The notes under the pieces: generated by a model
The model's database searches: none
Told to the model about the DNA's origin: nothing
What the model saw: only the letters and a program-made list of their open reading frames with translations
In this document: positions 1 through 9,200 of the stretch, piece after piece
Position numbering within the stretch: the first letter of the stretch is position 1
Layout: each line of letters opens with the position of its first letter
From: Pedobacter steynii
GTDB taxonomy: Bacteria; Bacteroidota; Bacteroidia; Sphingobacteriales; Sphingobacteriaceae
DNA length: 64,000 nt
Reading direction: 5' to 3'
Assembly: GCF_900103665.1 (NCBI RefSeq)
Contig: NZ_FNGY01000003.1
Location: forward strand, 496,001 to 560,000
Made by a program: the position numbers and the translations under genes

Positions 1-461
1 TTAGGGGAAACCGGCTGAAAGTAAATGAGATCAACAAAGTAGAACACTATGAAAACATTTATGCCATAGGCGATGTAGCAGCAATGATCACGGAAGAATT
101 TCCGAACGGACATCCTGGCGTAGCCCCTGCCGCAATCCAGCAAGGAAAACTACTGGCAAAAAATCTGTTGAACATCATAGAAAAGAAACCCACAGAAAAC
201 TTTAAGTATTTTGACAAAGGAGCGATGGCAACCGTTGGAAGAAACCGCGCAGTAGTTGACCTTCATAAGATTAGATTTCAGGGGGTATTCGCATGGTTTA
301 CCTGGATGTTTGTACATTTGATGACGCTCGTAGGCTTCAGAAATAAACTCGTGGTTTTTGTAAACTGGGTCTGGAGTTATTTTAGTTACGACCGCGGAAC
401 CCGATTAATCATTCGCCCATACCACAAGAAAGAACAACATGAACCAGCAAAAATCGATTAA
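1..461 (+). CDS. Type II NADH dehydrogenase, C-terminal part (cut by window start)
   Basis: The reading frame is open from base 3 and ends at the TAG at 459-461, so the N-terminal two thirds lie outside the window. What remains starts inside the FAD-binding region: the YAIGDVA motif, typical of the second dinucleotide fold of flavoprotein disulfide-reductase-like enzymes, is followed by the HPGVAPAAIQQG stretch and a C-terminal hydrophobic, aromatic-rich membrane anchor (FAWFTWMFVHLMTLVG). This pattern is that of NDH-2, a non-proton-pumping enzyme that passes electrons from NADH to menaquinone on the cytoplasmic side of the membrane. Its last 23 bases overlap the HMG-CoA lyase gene, so the two are probably co-transcribed. 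An alternative is another quinone-reducing member of the same family; the family call itself is firm. Confidence 0.85.
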   Translation, partial: RGNRLKVNEINKVEHYENIYAIGDVAAMITEEFPNGHPGVAPAAIQQGKLLAKNLLNIIEKKPTENFKYFDKGAMATVGRNRAVVDLHKIRFQGVFAWFTWMFVHLMTLVGFRNKLVVFVNWVWSYFSYDRGTRLIIRPYHKKEQHEPAKID

Positions 462-1302
462 ATTAATAGAATGCCCAAGGGATGCCATGCAGGGTATCCA
501 CCACTTCATTGATACCGACCTGAAAGCGGAATACATCAATTTACTATTACAAGTGGGCTTTGACACCATCGATTTTGGCAGTTTTGTTTCTCCAAAAGCC
601 ATCCCTCAACTCAAGGATACGGCCGAAGTACTCTCCAAACTGGACCTGAGCCAGTCAAAGTCTAAACTGTTAGCCATTGTAGCCAATTTAAGGGGTGTAG
701 AAGAGGCTGTGAAATATAAAGAGATCAGTTACCTCGGTTTTCCTTTTTCGATCTCTGAGACCTTCCAAATGCGCAACACCAATTCCACGATTGCGGCCTC
801 ACTGGATACGGTAAAACAAATGCTGGAACTTTGTGACCAAAATGATAAAACTGCAGTGGTTTATTTATCTATGGGTTTCGGAAATCCTTACGGAGATGAA
901 TGGAACGAGGAAATCGTAGAAAACTGGGCAGGCATACTCGCAGAAAACGGGGTTAAGATTTTATCATTGTCTGATACCACCGGCGTATCCTCTCCCGAAA
1001 AGATAAAAGCAATCTTACCCGGACTGATTGCAAAATTCCCCCAGATAGAAGTAGGCGTCCATTTACACAGTACTCCGGAAACAAGAATTGAAAAAATAGA
1101 GGCTGCCTATGAAAGTGGCTGCTTACGCTTTGACAGTGCATTAAAAGGCTTTGGAGGCTGTCCGATGGCTACTGATGACCTGACAGGAAACCTGGCCACA
1201 GAAGACCTGATCTGGTTCCTGGAAAGCAAAGGAGAAAAACTAAACCTGAATATGGAAAAATGGAAAGCTGCAGTACAGCTCTCCTCAAAAATTTTCCTGT
1301 AA
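439..1302 (+). CDS. Hydroxymethylglutaryl-CoA lyase
   Basis: This 287-residue protein matches the HMG-CoA lyase branch of the DRE-TIM metallolyases, which split HMG-CoA into acetoacetate and acetyl-CoA at the end of leucine breakdown. Visible landmarks are the substrate/metal site at residues 13-18 (PRDAMQ, with Arg14 and Asp15), the metal-binding HLH at 208-210, and the flexible catalytic loop GFGGCPMA around Cys241, followed by Asn251. Length is normal for a bacterial enzyme. The ATG lies inside the end of the upstream NADH dehydrogenase gene, a 23-base overlap that implies an operon. A hairpin with a T-run follows directly. Related lyases of the family are possible, but the GGCP loop makes this the best call. 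Confidence 0.88.
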   Translation: MNQQKSIKLIECPRDAMQGIHHFIDTDLKAEYINLLLQVGFDTIDFGSFVSPKAIPQLKDTAEVLSKLDLSQSKSKLLAIVANLRGVEEAVKYKEISYLGFPFSISETFQMRNTNSTIAASLDTVKQMLELCDQNDKTAVVYLSMGFGNPYGDEWNEEIVENWAGILAENGVKILSLSDTTGVSSPEKIKAILPGLIAKFPQIEVGVHLHSTPETRIEKIEAAYESGCLRFDSALKGFGGCPMATDDLTGNLATEDLIWFLESKGEKLNLNMEKWKAAVQLSSKIFL

Positions 1303-1312
1303 TATCATTCCA

Positions 1313-1343
1313 GGGTAGATCCTTCCGGCTTCTACCCTTTTTT
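1313..1343. terminator. Hairpin terminator between HMG-CoA lyase and GNAT gene
   Basis: A 7-bp stem (GGGTAGA / TCTACCC) with an 11-base loop is followed by six T on the plus strand, a classic intrinsic terminator for the HMG-CoA lyase operon. The right arm contains the stop codon of the convergent acetyltransferase gene (CTA at 1332-1334). Confidence 0.75.
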
Positions 1344-1757
1344 AACCATTTTAAAATGTTGAATTCCCGCTTCTTCAAACTGCGGTCCTTCCGCTACAAA
1401 GCCAAACCGGGCATATAAAGGCATAGCCGTTAACTGCGCATTCAAATAAATATAATGCGCATCTTCAGGAAGGTCGGACAACGCAGCGGCAACCAATGCC
1501 TGCCCAATTCGTTTCCCTCTGAATTCCTGCAACACCGCAAACCTTTCCAGCTTATAACCGTTCTCTGTTTTTCTCCAGCGACAAGCGCCGCAAGGTTGAT
1601 TGTCCATCAATGCAAGAAAATGAACCGATTCTTCTTCATGCTCCCATTCCAGTTCAGGCGGGCAATTTTGTTCCTCTACAAAGACCGTCTTTCTGATCGC
1701 GAATACCTTTTCCAGTTCTTCCTTATTCGTTGCCTTATTTACAAACAGTGTTTCCAT
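1332..1757 (-). CDS. GNAT family N-acetyltransferase, ElaA/YjcF-like
   Basis: The 141-residue protein has the GNAT fold. Near the N-terminus is VFVEEQNCP, the sequence usual in the ElaA/YjcF subgroup. The acetyl-CoA pyrophosphate loop is RGKRIG in the middle of the chain, followed by a C-terminal block YLNAQLTAMPLYARFGF that holds the usual tyrosine before the GF turn. It would transfer an acetyl group from acetyl-CoA to an amine; the acceptor cannot be told from sequence. It stands alone, transcribed towards the HMG-CoA lyase gene, and its stop codon lies in the shared terminator stem. Family call is secure, substrate unknown. Confidence 0.82.
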   Translation of the reverse strand: METLFVNKATNKEELEKVFAIRKTVFVEEQNCPPELEWEHEEESVHFLALMDNQPCGACRWRKTENGYKLERFAVLQEFRGKRIGQALVAAALSDLPEDAHYIYLNAQLTAMPLYARFGFVAEGPQFEEAGIQHFKMVKKG

Positions 1758-2051
1758 ATTTAACAGATTTATACAAATATGCTAAAAATCTAATGGATGG
1801 ATCGTTCCGGAATGGAAACAAGATTAATGACAAAATTTTGAAATTAAATTCATTAAAATATTCAATACATAATTATAATGAATCAATCAGCAAATCATTG
1901 TCATTCAAACACTTGGTTAACACAAAACATCTTTTTAGATTAGAGGAATGTCTTTAATTCAGAGGGGGGATACCTCTGTAATCTTTGTTTTGCAAGCTCA
2001 AAAATACCGCTGCAAAACGTTGATTTATATCGGGACTAACTGAAACAAAAG
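1758..2051. other. AT-rich intergenic region upstream of the T9SS protein
   Basis: Divergent gap between the acetyltransferase and the T9SS cargo gene. It is strongly AT-rich up to about 1950. An inverted repeat CAGAGG / CCTCTG with a 7-base spacer lies at 1960-1978, just ahead of a TAATCTTTG stretch that is close to, but not exactly, the Bacteroidota -7 promoter element. No convincing gene is seen here. Confidence 0.5.
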
Positions 2052-3962
2052 ATGAATAAAACTATTCTTACGGTCACTGTATGCTGTTTTCTCAGCTGCA
2101 TTACCAAAACATTTTCACAGACCTGCCAGGGAAGTCTTGGCGATCCGGTAGTTCATATTGATTTTGGAAGGGGCAGCAATTTTTTTGGTCCTCCATTGGG
2201 CAGCAATACAAGTTATACTTATGTAGCCTCCGGACAACCTTCTGATGGCTCTTATACCATTGAAAAAAGTGTAAATAGTGGTGGAGCCTGGTATTTACTA
2301 CCCAATCATACCCCAAACGATCCGGACGGTTACCTGATGATGATCAACGCCAGCTATAACCCGGGCATTTTTTATGAAACTGATGTGGCTACAGACTTAT
2401 GCCCAAATACAACTTATGAATTTGCCGCCTGGGTATCCAACCTGCTTGCATTTTCGGGGATAAAACCCAACCTGACCTTTGTCATCCTCGCCATGGACAA
2501 CCAGGTATTGAGTACCTATAGCACCGGTGATATTGCGGAAAGTTCCAGCCCCACCTGGAAACAATATGGTTTTTTATTCTCTACACCTGCTAATGTGAAC
2601 AGGGTCAAAATCAGGATCATTAACAATGCACCCGGTGGTAGCGGGAACGACCTGGCTTTAGATGATATCACTTTCAGGGCCTGCGGTCCCGCCATCACTG
2701 CTGGAGTAAACAACACCAGCCAGACAGAAAAAACCATTTGTGAAGATGAAAATACCCCCATATCTATTTCCGCTCAGGTAACGGGATCTGCAAGCCTTCA
2801 ATACCTGTGGCAAAGGGATAGTGGCAGTGGATGGGTTGATCTTAGCAATGAGACCAGCACACAAATGACGATTCCTGCTCAATCTTTGCCGCCAGGCACT
2901 TACCAATATCGTATGGTGGCCGCTGAAGCAACGAACTTTAGTTCTCCGGCATGCAGAACCGCCTCTCCGATTGTCAAAGTTCAGGTAAACCCTACGCCAA
3001 AACCCCTGGTAACTGATCATCAAAGGGTTTGTATCGGAAACGCAATTATCCTGGAACTAAATGGCACAGAAGGCACATATTCCTGGACCGGGCCCAATAA
3101 TTACAGTTCAACAGCCAGATCACCGGTCATTGAAAATGCCACCTTGTCACATTCCGGAGTTTACCAGGTAACGGTTACTTCCGGTGATTGTTCGGCTGTT
3201 GCACAAATCAATGTTGAAGTTTTCCCGCCAAATATTGCCGTTGTCGATGAACAGTCTGTCGACATTTGTGAAGGTGCATCGATTGGACTCCAGGCCTCCG
3301 GAGGAGTCACTTATAAATGGGCACCATCAACCGGATTATCAGCTACAGACGTAGCCAACCCGATTGCTTCACCCACCATAACCACCGTATATGGCGTCAC
3401 AGTTTCCAACGGTGCCTGTGAAAACACCGTTTATGTCATTGTCAATGTATATAAAAAAGCGGTCGCTGATGCGGGGAGCAACAGGTCAATCATCGAGGGA
3501 CAATCCATCACCCTGAATGGTAAAATTTCCGGCGATCATGTCCGCTATTTCTGGACACCTTCCAATTATCTGGATGATCCATCGAAACTGAATCCTATAG
3601 CCAATCCGCCACAAGACATGACTTACACCCTGAATGTCTGGTCTGAAAAGGGCTGCCCGGGTGCAAGCTCCGATGTCTCCATTAAAGTATATAAGAAACT
3701 GGAAATTCCGAATACCATTACCCCCAACGGCGACGGCATTAATGATGTCTGGAATATTGCAGCCCTGGAATCTTATCCCGAGGCTGAGATTAAAATTGTA
3801 AACCGGTATGGCGAACGGATTTTCAGTTCCGGATCTTCTGGTCCGAAAAGTTGGGATGGGAAACGAAAAGGCGTAAACGTCCCGGTAGGAACCTATTACT
3901 ATATGATCGATCTGCATGACGGACAAAAAACCCTTACCGGATCCATTACCATTCTAAGGTAA
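2052..3962 (+). CDS. T9SS type B cargo protein with Ig-like repeats (gliding-motility C-terminal domain)
   Basis: This 636-residue secreted protein begins with a signal peptide (residues 1-22, ending TFSQ). Residues 23-215 form a beta-rich domain resembling carbohydrate- or ligand-binding jelly rolls (FGRGSNFFGPP, TYEFAAWVSN). Three or four Ig/PKD-like repeats follow, rich in conserved cysteine and tryptophan (CIGNAIILELNG, WAPSTGLSAT, WTPSNYLDDP). The last 85 residues are the gliding-motility-associated C-terminal domain: IPNTITPNGDGINDVW, then VNRYGERIF and WDGKRKG, ending in GSITILR. In Bacteroidota this domain directs export by the type IX secretion system and attachment to the cell surface. 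It is a single-gene unit; the ligand is unknown but an adhesin role is plausible. Confidence 0.88.
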   Translation: MNKTILTVTVCCFLSCITKTFSQTCQGSLGDPVVHIDFGRGSNFFGPPLGSNTSYTYVASGQPSDGSYTIEKSVNSGGAWYLLPNHTPNDPDGYLMMINASYNPGIFYETDVATDLCPNTTYEFAAWVSNLLAFSGIKPNLTFVILAMDNQVLSTYSTGDIAESSSPTWKQYGFLFSTPANVNRVKIRIINNAPGGSGNDLALDDITFRACGPAITAGVNNTSQTEKTICEDENTPISISAQVTGSASLQYLWQRDSGSGWVDLSNETSTQMTIPAQSLPPGTYQYRMVAAEATNFSSPACRTASPIVKVQVNPTPKPLVTDHQRVCIGNAIILELNGTEGTYSWTGPNNYSSTARSPVIENATLSHSGVYQVTVTSGDCSAVAQINVEVFPPNIAVVDEQSVDICEGASIGLQASGGVTYKWAPSTGLSATDVANPIASPTITTVYGVTVSNGACENTVYVIVNVYKKAVADAGSNRSIIEGQSITLNGKISGDHVRYFWTPSNYLDDPSKLNPIANPPQDMTYTLNVWSEKGCPGASSDVSIKVYKKLEIPNTITPNGDGINDVWNIAALESYPEAEIKIVNRYGERIFSSGSSGPKSWDGKRKGVNVPVGTYYYMIDLHDGQKTLTGSITILR

Positions 3963-3974
3963 GTACGGCACATA

Positions 3975-4010
3975 AAAAAGCGCACTGAAAATAAATTCAG
4001 CGCGCTTTTT
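3975..4010. terminator. Bidirectional terminator between T9SS gene and fbaA
   Basis: Near-perfect 15-bp inverted repeat (AAAAAGCGCACTGAA / TTCAGCGCGCTTTTT, one mismatch) with a 6-base loop. A-run and T-run flank it, so it can stop transcription from both convergent genes. Confidence 0.85.
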
Positions 4011-4027
4011 AAGCTCATCAATAAAAC

Positions 4028-5107
4028 TTATAGTTTATCGCTTGCGTCTTTACAGTTTAAGTCTTCAAAAGCCTGAGTTAAACGTTTAACAAAAGCTTCT
4101 TCACCTTTACGTAACCATACGCGTGGATCATAATATTTCTTATTTGGTTTATCTTCTCCATCAGGGTTACCGATCTGGCCTTGAAGATAAGCTTCATTAG
4201 CAGTGTAATAATCTAAGATACCTTCCCAGAATGCCCATTGCATATCTGTATCGATATTCATTTTGATTGCTCCATAAGAAATCGCTTCTCTGATTTCTTC
4301 CTGAGAAGAACCTGATCCGCCATGGAATACAAAATTGATAGGTTTTTCAGCAGTCAATCCGAATTTTTCTTTGATAAAGTCCTGAGAGTTTTTAAGAATT
4401 ACCGGTTGTAATTTTACGTTACCTGGTTTATAAACTCCGTGAACATTACCAAAAGCAGCAGCTACAGTAAATTTATCACTTACTTTACTCAATTCTTCGT
4501 AAGCATAAGCTACTTCTGAAGGCTGAGTATATAATTTAGAGCTATCTACATCGCTGTTGTCTACACCATCTTCTTCACCACCTGTTACACCAAGTTCGAT
4601 TTCAATGGTCATCCCCATCTTTGCCATACGGGCAAGATATTTAGCAGAGATCTCCATATTTTCTTCGATAGACTCTTCAGATAAATCAAGCATATGAGAA
4701 GAGAACAATGGTTTACCGTGCTCCGCGAAGAATTTTTCTCCGTGGTCTAACAATCCGTCGATCCATGGCAATAATTTCTTAGCCGCATGATCCGTATGTA
4801 ATACGACCGCAACACCATAATGTTCTGCTAATAAATGAACGTGTTTAGCAGCAGATACCGCTCCCAATACACAGGCATTTAAGTTATCATTATTCAATGT
4901 CTTTCCTGCGTAAAATTGAGCACCGCCATTTGACAGCTGAATCATAACAGGTGAATTAACCGCCTTTGCCGTTTCCATTACCGCATTAATGGTATTGGTA
5001 CCGGTAACATTTACTGCAGGTAATGCAAACTGATGTTTTTTAGCCTGTTCAAATAGTTCCTGAACGGCATCTCCGTAAATTACGCCTTTATAGCCTTTTA
5101 AACTCAT
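4028..5107 (-). CDS. fbaA: Class II fructose-bisphosphate aldolase
   Basis: The 359-residue protein is a zinc-dependent class IIA aldolase, the cytoplasmic glycolysis/gluconeogenesis enzyme that splits fructose 1,6-bisphosphate into dihydroxyacetone phosphate and glyceraldehyde 3-phosphate. Zinc-ligand and active-site motifs are all present: LHTDHAAKK, the IEIELGVTGGEEDGVDN segment with its conserved glutamate and flexible loop, GNVHGVY, and FHGGSGSS. Length agrees with the E. coli FbaA subgroup rather than the shorter class IIB. It is transcribed alone, convergent with the T9SS gene and sharing its terminator. The TAGATTTG on the minus strand at 5156-5163 could be a -7 element, without a clear -33 partner. 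Confidence 0.95.
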   Translation of the reverse strand: MSLKGYKGVIYGDAVQELFEQAKKHQFALPAVNVTGTNTINAVMETAKAVNSPVMIQLSNGGAQFYAGKTLNNDNLNACVLGAVSAAKHVHLLAEHYGVAVVLHTDHAAKKLLPWIDGLLDHGEKFFAEHGKPLFSSHMLDLSEESIEENMEISAKYLARMAKMGMTIEIELGVTGGEEDGVDNSDVDSSKLYTQPSEVAYAYEELSKVSDKFTVAAAFGNVHGVYKPGNVKLQPVILKNSQDFIKEKFGLTAEKPINFVFHGGSGSSQEEIREAISYGAIKMNIDTDMQWAFWEGILDYYTANEAYLQGQIGNPDGEDKPNKKYYDPRVWLRKGEEAFVKRLTQAFEDLNCKDASDKL

Positions 5108-5215
5108 TTTTTATAATTTTTTATATGCCGAAGTTATGAAAAATATCACGCTGACCAAATCTAAGGACAACAAAATCTAAACTTATTTAATAACTTTAAC
5201 CCGACACATCTTATT

Positions 5216-5479
5216 ATGCTACAGACCTTATTCACTTGCATTGGCTGGCTCGGAGTCATATTCTGTACTTTGGGCTATTTCTTATTAAGCATTAAGGTCC
5301 TCACTGCAGAGTCCCGGATTTTCCAATTACTGAACATTGTTGGTGGCCTTTGCCTGGTCACGATTGCATTAGAGAGTAACGATCTGCCAAATGCGGTAGC
5401 GAACCTGCTTTGGATGTTTATAGGTCTGTATGCACTTGGCCGCCAATTAAAGAATCAGCGGAATCCGTCGAAGAAATAG
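5216..5479 (+). CDS. Small membrane protein, CBU_0592-like family
   Basis: An 87-residue protein made almost entirely of three hydrophobic helices (about residues 5-25, 33-50, 58-75) and a short basic tail RQLKNQRNPSKK. Its pattern (GWLGVIFCTLGYFLLS, FQLLNIVGGLCL, NAVANLLWMFIGLYAL) matches the small CBU_0592-type integral membrane family, whose function is not known. The gene is divergent from fbaA. Its last 62 bases overlap the end of the TetR gene on the other strand. Start is the first ATG after a short leader; no better candidate is seen. Confidence 0.72.
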   Translation: MLQTLFTCIGWLGVIFCTLGYFLLSIKVLTAESRIFQLLNIVGGLCLVTIALESNDLPNAVANLLWMFIGLYALGRQLKNQRNPSKK

Positions 5480-6074
5480 CAGGGGCTATACCTAAAATCT
5501 GATAGGCCTTATTCTTATAATAATCCAACCGTTCTCCATAAGCCTGCTTATCACTCTCCAGAGAAAGGTAAAAATAAGCACCGTCTACCAATACAAAAAT
5601 CAAGTCAGCAGTACCTTGCGGGTCTGCAATCTTTAACGTATTTGCTTTATTGCACTGGTCAATGATCGTGGCCAGCGTAAACCGAAGAGAATCGAGAATT
5701 GCTTTATACTTTACCTTGATCTTCTTCTCACGGAAAGCCAGGGCATAAAAGGTATAGAAAAGCCCGTCATCAAACAGGAGGTTCCATTTTTTAGAAAAGA
5801 GCATTTCTATTGTTTTCTGCAGGTCCAAAATCGTGCCCCCTTTCTTTTGTTCTACCGTAAAAATCAGCAGATACCTTTCCAGGATATAATCTATTAATGC
5901 GTAAGTCAGGTCTTCCTTGGTCTCAAAATAGTGGATCACAAGACTTGGATTGATGTCCATCACCTTCGCAATCTTTGCGATTGAGGTATTCTCATACCCT
6001 TCTTTTTTGGCAACCTTATAAAACACTTTTATAATTTCCCGCTGTCTTTCTTCTTTAAGACTTTTTCTGCCCAT
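5418..6074 (-). CDS. TetR/AcrR family transcriptional regulator
   Basis: A 218-residue repressor-type protein. Residues 10-60 form the TetR helix-turn-helix (REIIKVFYKVAKKEGYENTSIAKIAKVMDI, then NPSLVIHYFETKEDL, the recognition-helix signature). The rest is a helical ligand-binding domain that I do not assign to a named subfamily. It is divergent from the susC/susD pair that starts at 6268, and a palindrome in the shared promoter region (6143-6160) is a candidate operator, so it may control itself and that pair. Its 3' end overlaps the CBU_0592-like gene by 62 bases tail-to-tail. The ligand is unknown. Confidence 0.85.
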   Translation of the reverse strand: MGRKSLKEERQREIIKVFYKVAKKEGYENTSIAKIAKVMDINPSLVIHYFETKEDLTYALIDYILERYLLIFTVEQKKGGTILDLQKTIEMLFSKKWNLLFDDGLFYTFYALAFREKKIKVKYKAILDSLRFTLATIIDQCNKANTLKIADPQGTADLIFVLVDGAYFYLSLESDKQAYGERLDYYKNKAYQILGIAPAISSTDSADSLIGGQVHTDL

Positions 6075-6142
6075 ACTGTTAAATAGTTCTGATAAGCCAA
6101 ACTACTCAAAAGTAATGTTATCACACAAATTTATTTTAATAG

Positions 6143-6160
6143 ATTGAATGAATGTTCAAT
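6143..6160. promoter_or_regulatory. Candidate TetR operator
   Basis: Inverted repeat ATTGAA-TGAATG-TTCAAT lies between the divergent tetR (start 6074) and susC (start 6268) genes. Size, symmetry and place fit a TetR-family operator. Assignment is inference from position. Confidence 0.5.
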
Positions 6161-6267
6161 TAAATTATTAATTTGATCTTAACATTGAAATAACATGAGC
6201 ACAAGAACTTAGTGCCGCCTTGAAGGGGATAAATTTCTAACCAAACAAACTTAATATTAATGTTATT

Positions 6268-9200
6268 ATGAAAAAAAAATTACCATTTTCTCCGGAATGG
6301 AGGAACAAGGTGTATCCATTATTTTGGACGATCTGCCTCCTGTTCAGCAGCACCATCTGCTTTGCACAGACCATCACTTTAAAGGGTGTAGTTAAAGATG
6401 CAGAGACCAACGGTCCGATTCCTTCGGTCAATGTCAGCGTCAAAGGAACTGCCCTCCGGGCGAGCACCGATGCAAACGGAAATTATGTGCTCAACACGGT
6501 CCCTTCCGGGTCGACTATCCTCTTTACTTACATTGGATACAAACAGGAAGAAAGAAAACTTAGCGGCCAAACGCAACTCAACATCAGCCTGAGCCCGGAT
6601 TACGGCAAACTGAATGAAGTAGTCGTGGTTGGTTTCGGAAGCAAGAAAAAGATAAACATTGCAGGAGCCATAGACCAGATATCAGGTAAAGCACTGGAAT
6701 CCCGTCCCTCAGCCAATGTGGTACAGGCGCTTCAGGGATTGAGCCCGGGCCTGAACATCACTTATGGAGGTGGCGCACCGGGAACTATTCCTGTCATCAA
6801 CATCAGGGGCTATACTTCCATCAACGGAGGATCTCCTTTGGTTGTTATTGATGGAATTCCTGCGACGAGCACCGATGATATGCTCCGCTTAAATCCTTCG
6901 GATATCTCTTCATTTACGGTATTAAGAGATGCAGCTTCAGCAGCCATTTATGGTGCCAGAGCAGCTTTCGGAGTAATTCTGATCACCACAAAACAAGGTG
7001 CTATTGGAAAACAAACCATCAGCTACAATACCTATGCTTCCTGGGGAAAACCTACCCGCCTTCCTGAACCGGTAACCGATCCTTATATTTTTTCGAGAGT
7101 TTTGGAAACAGCCACGGACAATACCCCCTGGGATTACGTAAATTATTCAGATGAGCATTACCGCTGGGCAAAGGAAAGGTCTGAAAATCCATCTATAGCA
7201 GATACCAGAATAGACCCTAAAGATCCTACAAAATGGGCTTATATGGGCAGTAACGACTGGTATGACTACTTCTTCAATAAAGCCAGTTTCTCTCAAAACC
7301 ATTCTCTTGCCTTTTCAGGTGGAGTCAACATCAACGAGAAGCCATTAAGCTATTACCTTTCCGCTGATTATACCAGAGAGAATGGTCTGAATAAGCTAAC
7401 CGACGATTTCTGGGATAGATACGGACTTCGTTCAAAACTGGGTTTCTCCCCGTTAAACTGGCTTAAACTGGACAACAACCTCAATATTTACGAGACAAAA
7501 AAGGCATTGCCGAATGCCGGCCTCACCGATCTTTACTACTTAAGGCCTACTGATGTGGCTAAAAATCCCGACGGAACCTGGGCAAATACAGGAGCAGGTA
7601 ACCTTGCAGCACGTCTGACAGATGGAGGCAAGAATCTGGAAAATATGATCGGATTCCAGAACATCACCAGCGCAACTGCTACCTTTTTGAACGGCGATCT
7701 ACAAGTAAATGGTGATGCTTCCTTTAAAAGGGAACTGTGGAAATACCATTTCGATTCCAAAAAATACAACATCGGCTATGGCCCGAATGATGTGAGGCTG
7801 TCTGGAGGAAATGGTTTTGTGACAGAGAACAATGGCTATCTGTATACTAACGCATTCAACTTATATACGACCTACAAAAAAACCATTGGTGATCACTTTT
7901 TCAGCGCCATGGCCGGTTATAACAGCGAAAATTACCGATACTCGAAGGTTAATGCTTCAAGACAAGGGCTGATATCTTCATCATTGCCTTACCTCAGCCT
8001 GACCAGCGGGGAAATGAGCGTTGGGGCTGGTTATGAAGCCTATGCAACGACGAGTGCATTTGGCCGCTTAAATTATACCTTTAAAGACCGCTATATTTTA
8101 GAAGCAACAGGAAGGTATGATGGCTCCTCCCGCTTTCCCATTTCCAGACGATGGGGATTCTTCCCTTCTGTTTCCGGAGCATGGATCGCAAGTGCGGAAG
8201 AGTTCTTTCAACCGCTTGCCAATGTGCTTTCGACCTTTAAGATCCGTACTTCTTATGGTAATCTTGGAAATCAAAACCCCTCTTCCGATGCTTACCTGAG
8301 AGATTTCGGATACATCCAGACTTTACCTACAGGCGCTTCACCATACCTCATCAATGGATCGCAGCAACAGGTGATCACCAATGCTCCGGCCCTGGCTGTA
8401 GATCCAAACACCTATACCTGGGAAAAGGTATCCACATTGAATATCGGTACAGACATCGGATTGTTTAAAGACAAGTTCCTCATTGCATTTGATTATTTCA
8501 TTCGCGATACCAGGGGAATGCTAACTGCAGCTCAGGAATTGCCAGGAGTCCTTGGAACAGCTGTGCCTAAACAAAATGCGGCGGATTTAAGAACAAAAGG
8601 CTGGGAGCTCTCGGTAACCTACAGAGACCGTTTTGACCTGGGATCCAAACCTTTTAGTTTCGAGACCAAATTTACCCTTGCCGATTCCCGTGCCAAGATC
8701 ACCAAATTCAAAAACAATCAGAAGCTCTTTTCTGCTTATCGTGAAGACCAATACATAGGCGAGATCTGGGGCCTGGAAAATGATGGCTTATTTCAGAATA
8801 AAGAGGAAATCGCCGCTTTAAATCAAAAGAGTATTGTACCATGGGGAGCCCTGGATATCGTTCCTGGCTGGCCTAAATACAAAGACCTGAACGGCGATCA
8901 TAAGATAGAAAAAGGCCTGAGCAGTAACGACCCTAAAGACCTCAGAATTATCGGTAACAGCACAGACCGTTACACGGTTGGCGCGAACCTGAATATGGAC
9001 TGGAATGGTTTCGACTTAGGGATATTCCTTCAGGGTGTACTAAAAAGAGATTTTTACCCGCACCATTACCTCTTCTGGGGACCTTACCAACAGCCTTATG
9101 CCAACGTATATCCATGGAACCTGAACTTTTACAGGGGCGCAGCTGATTCTCCGGAGCAAAGGGCAAAACACTCTGCTTCTTATATCGCCGCTGGTCTGGC

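Noticed and set aside
1730..1957. 75-codon open frame on the plus strand
   Set aside because: It overlaps the 5' end of the acetyltransferase gene, is mostly AT-rich intergenic sequence and has no recognisable protein pattern.
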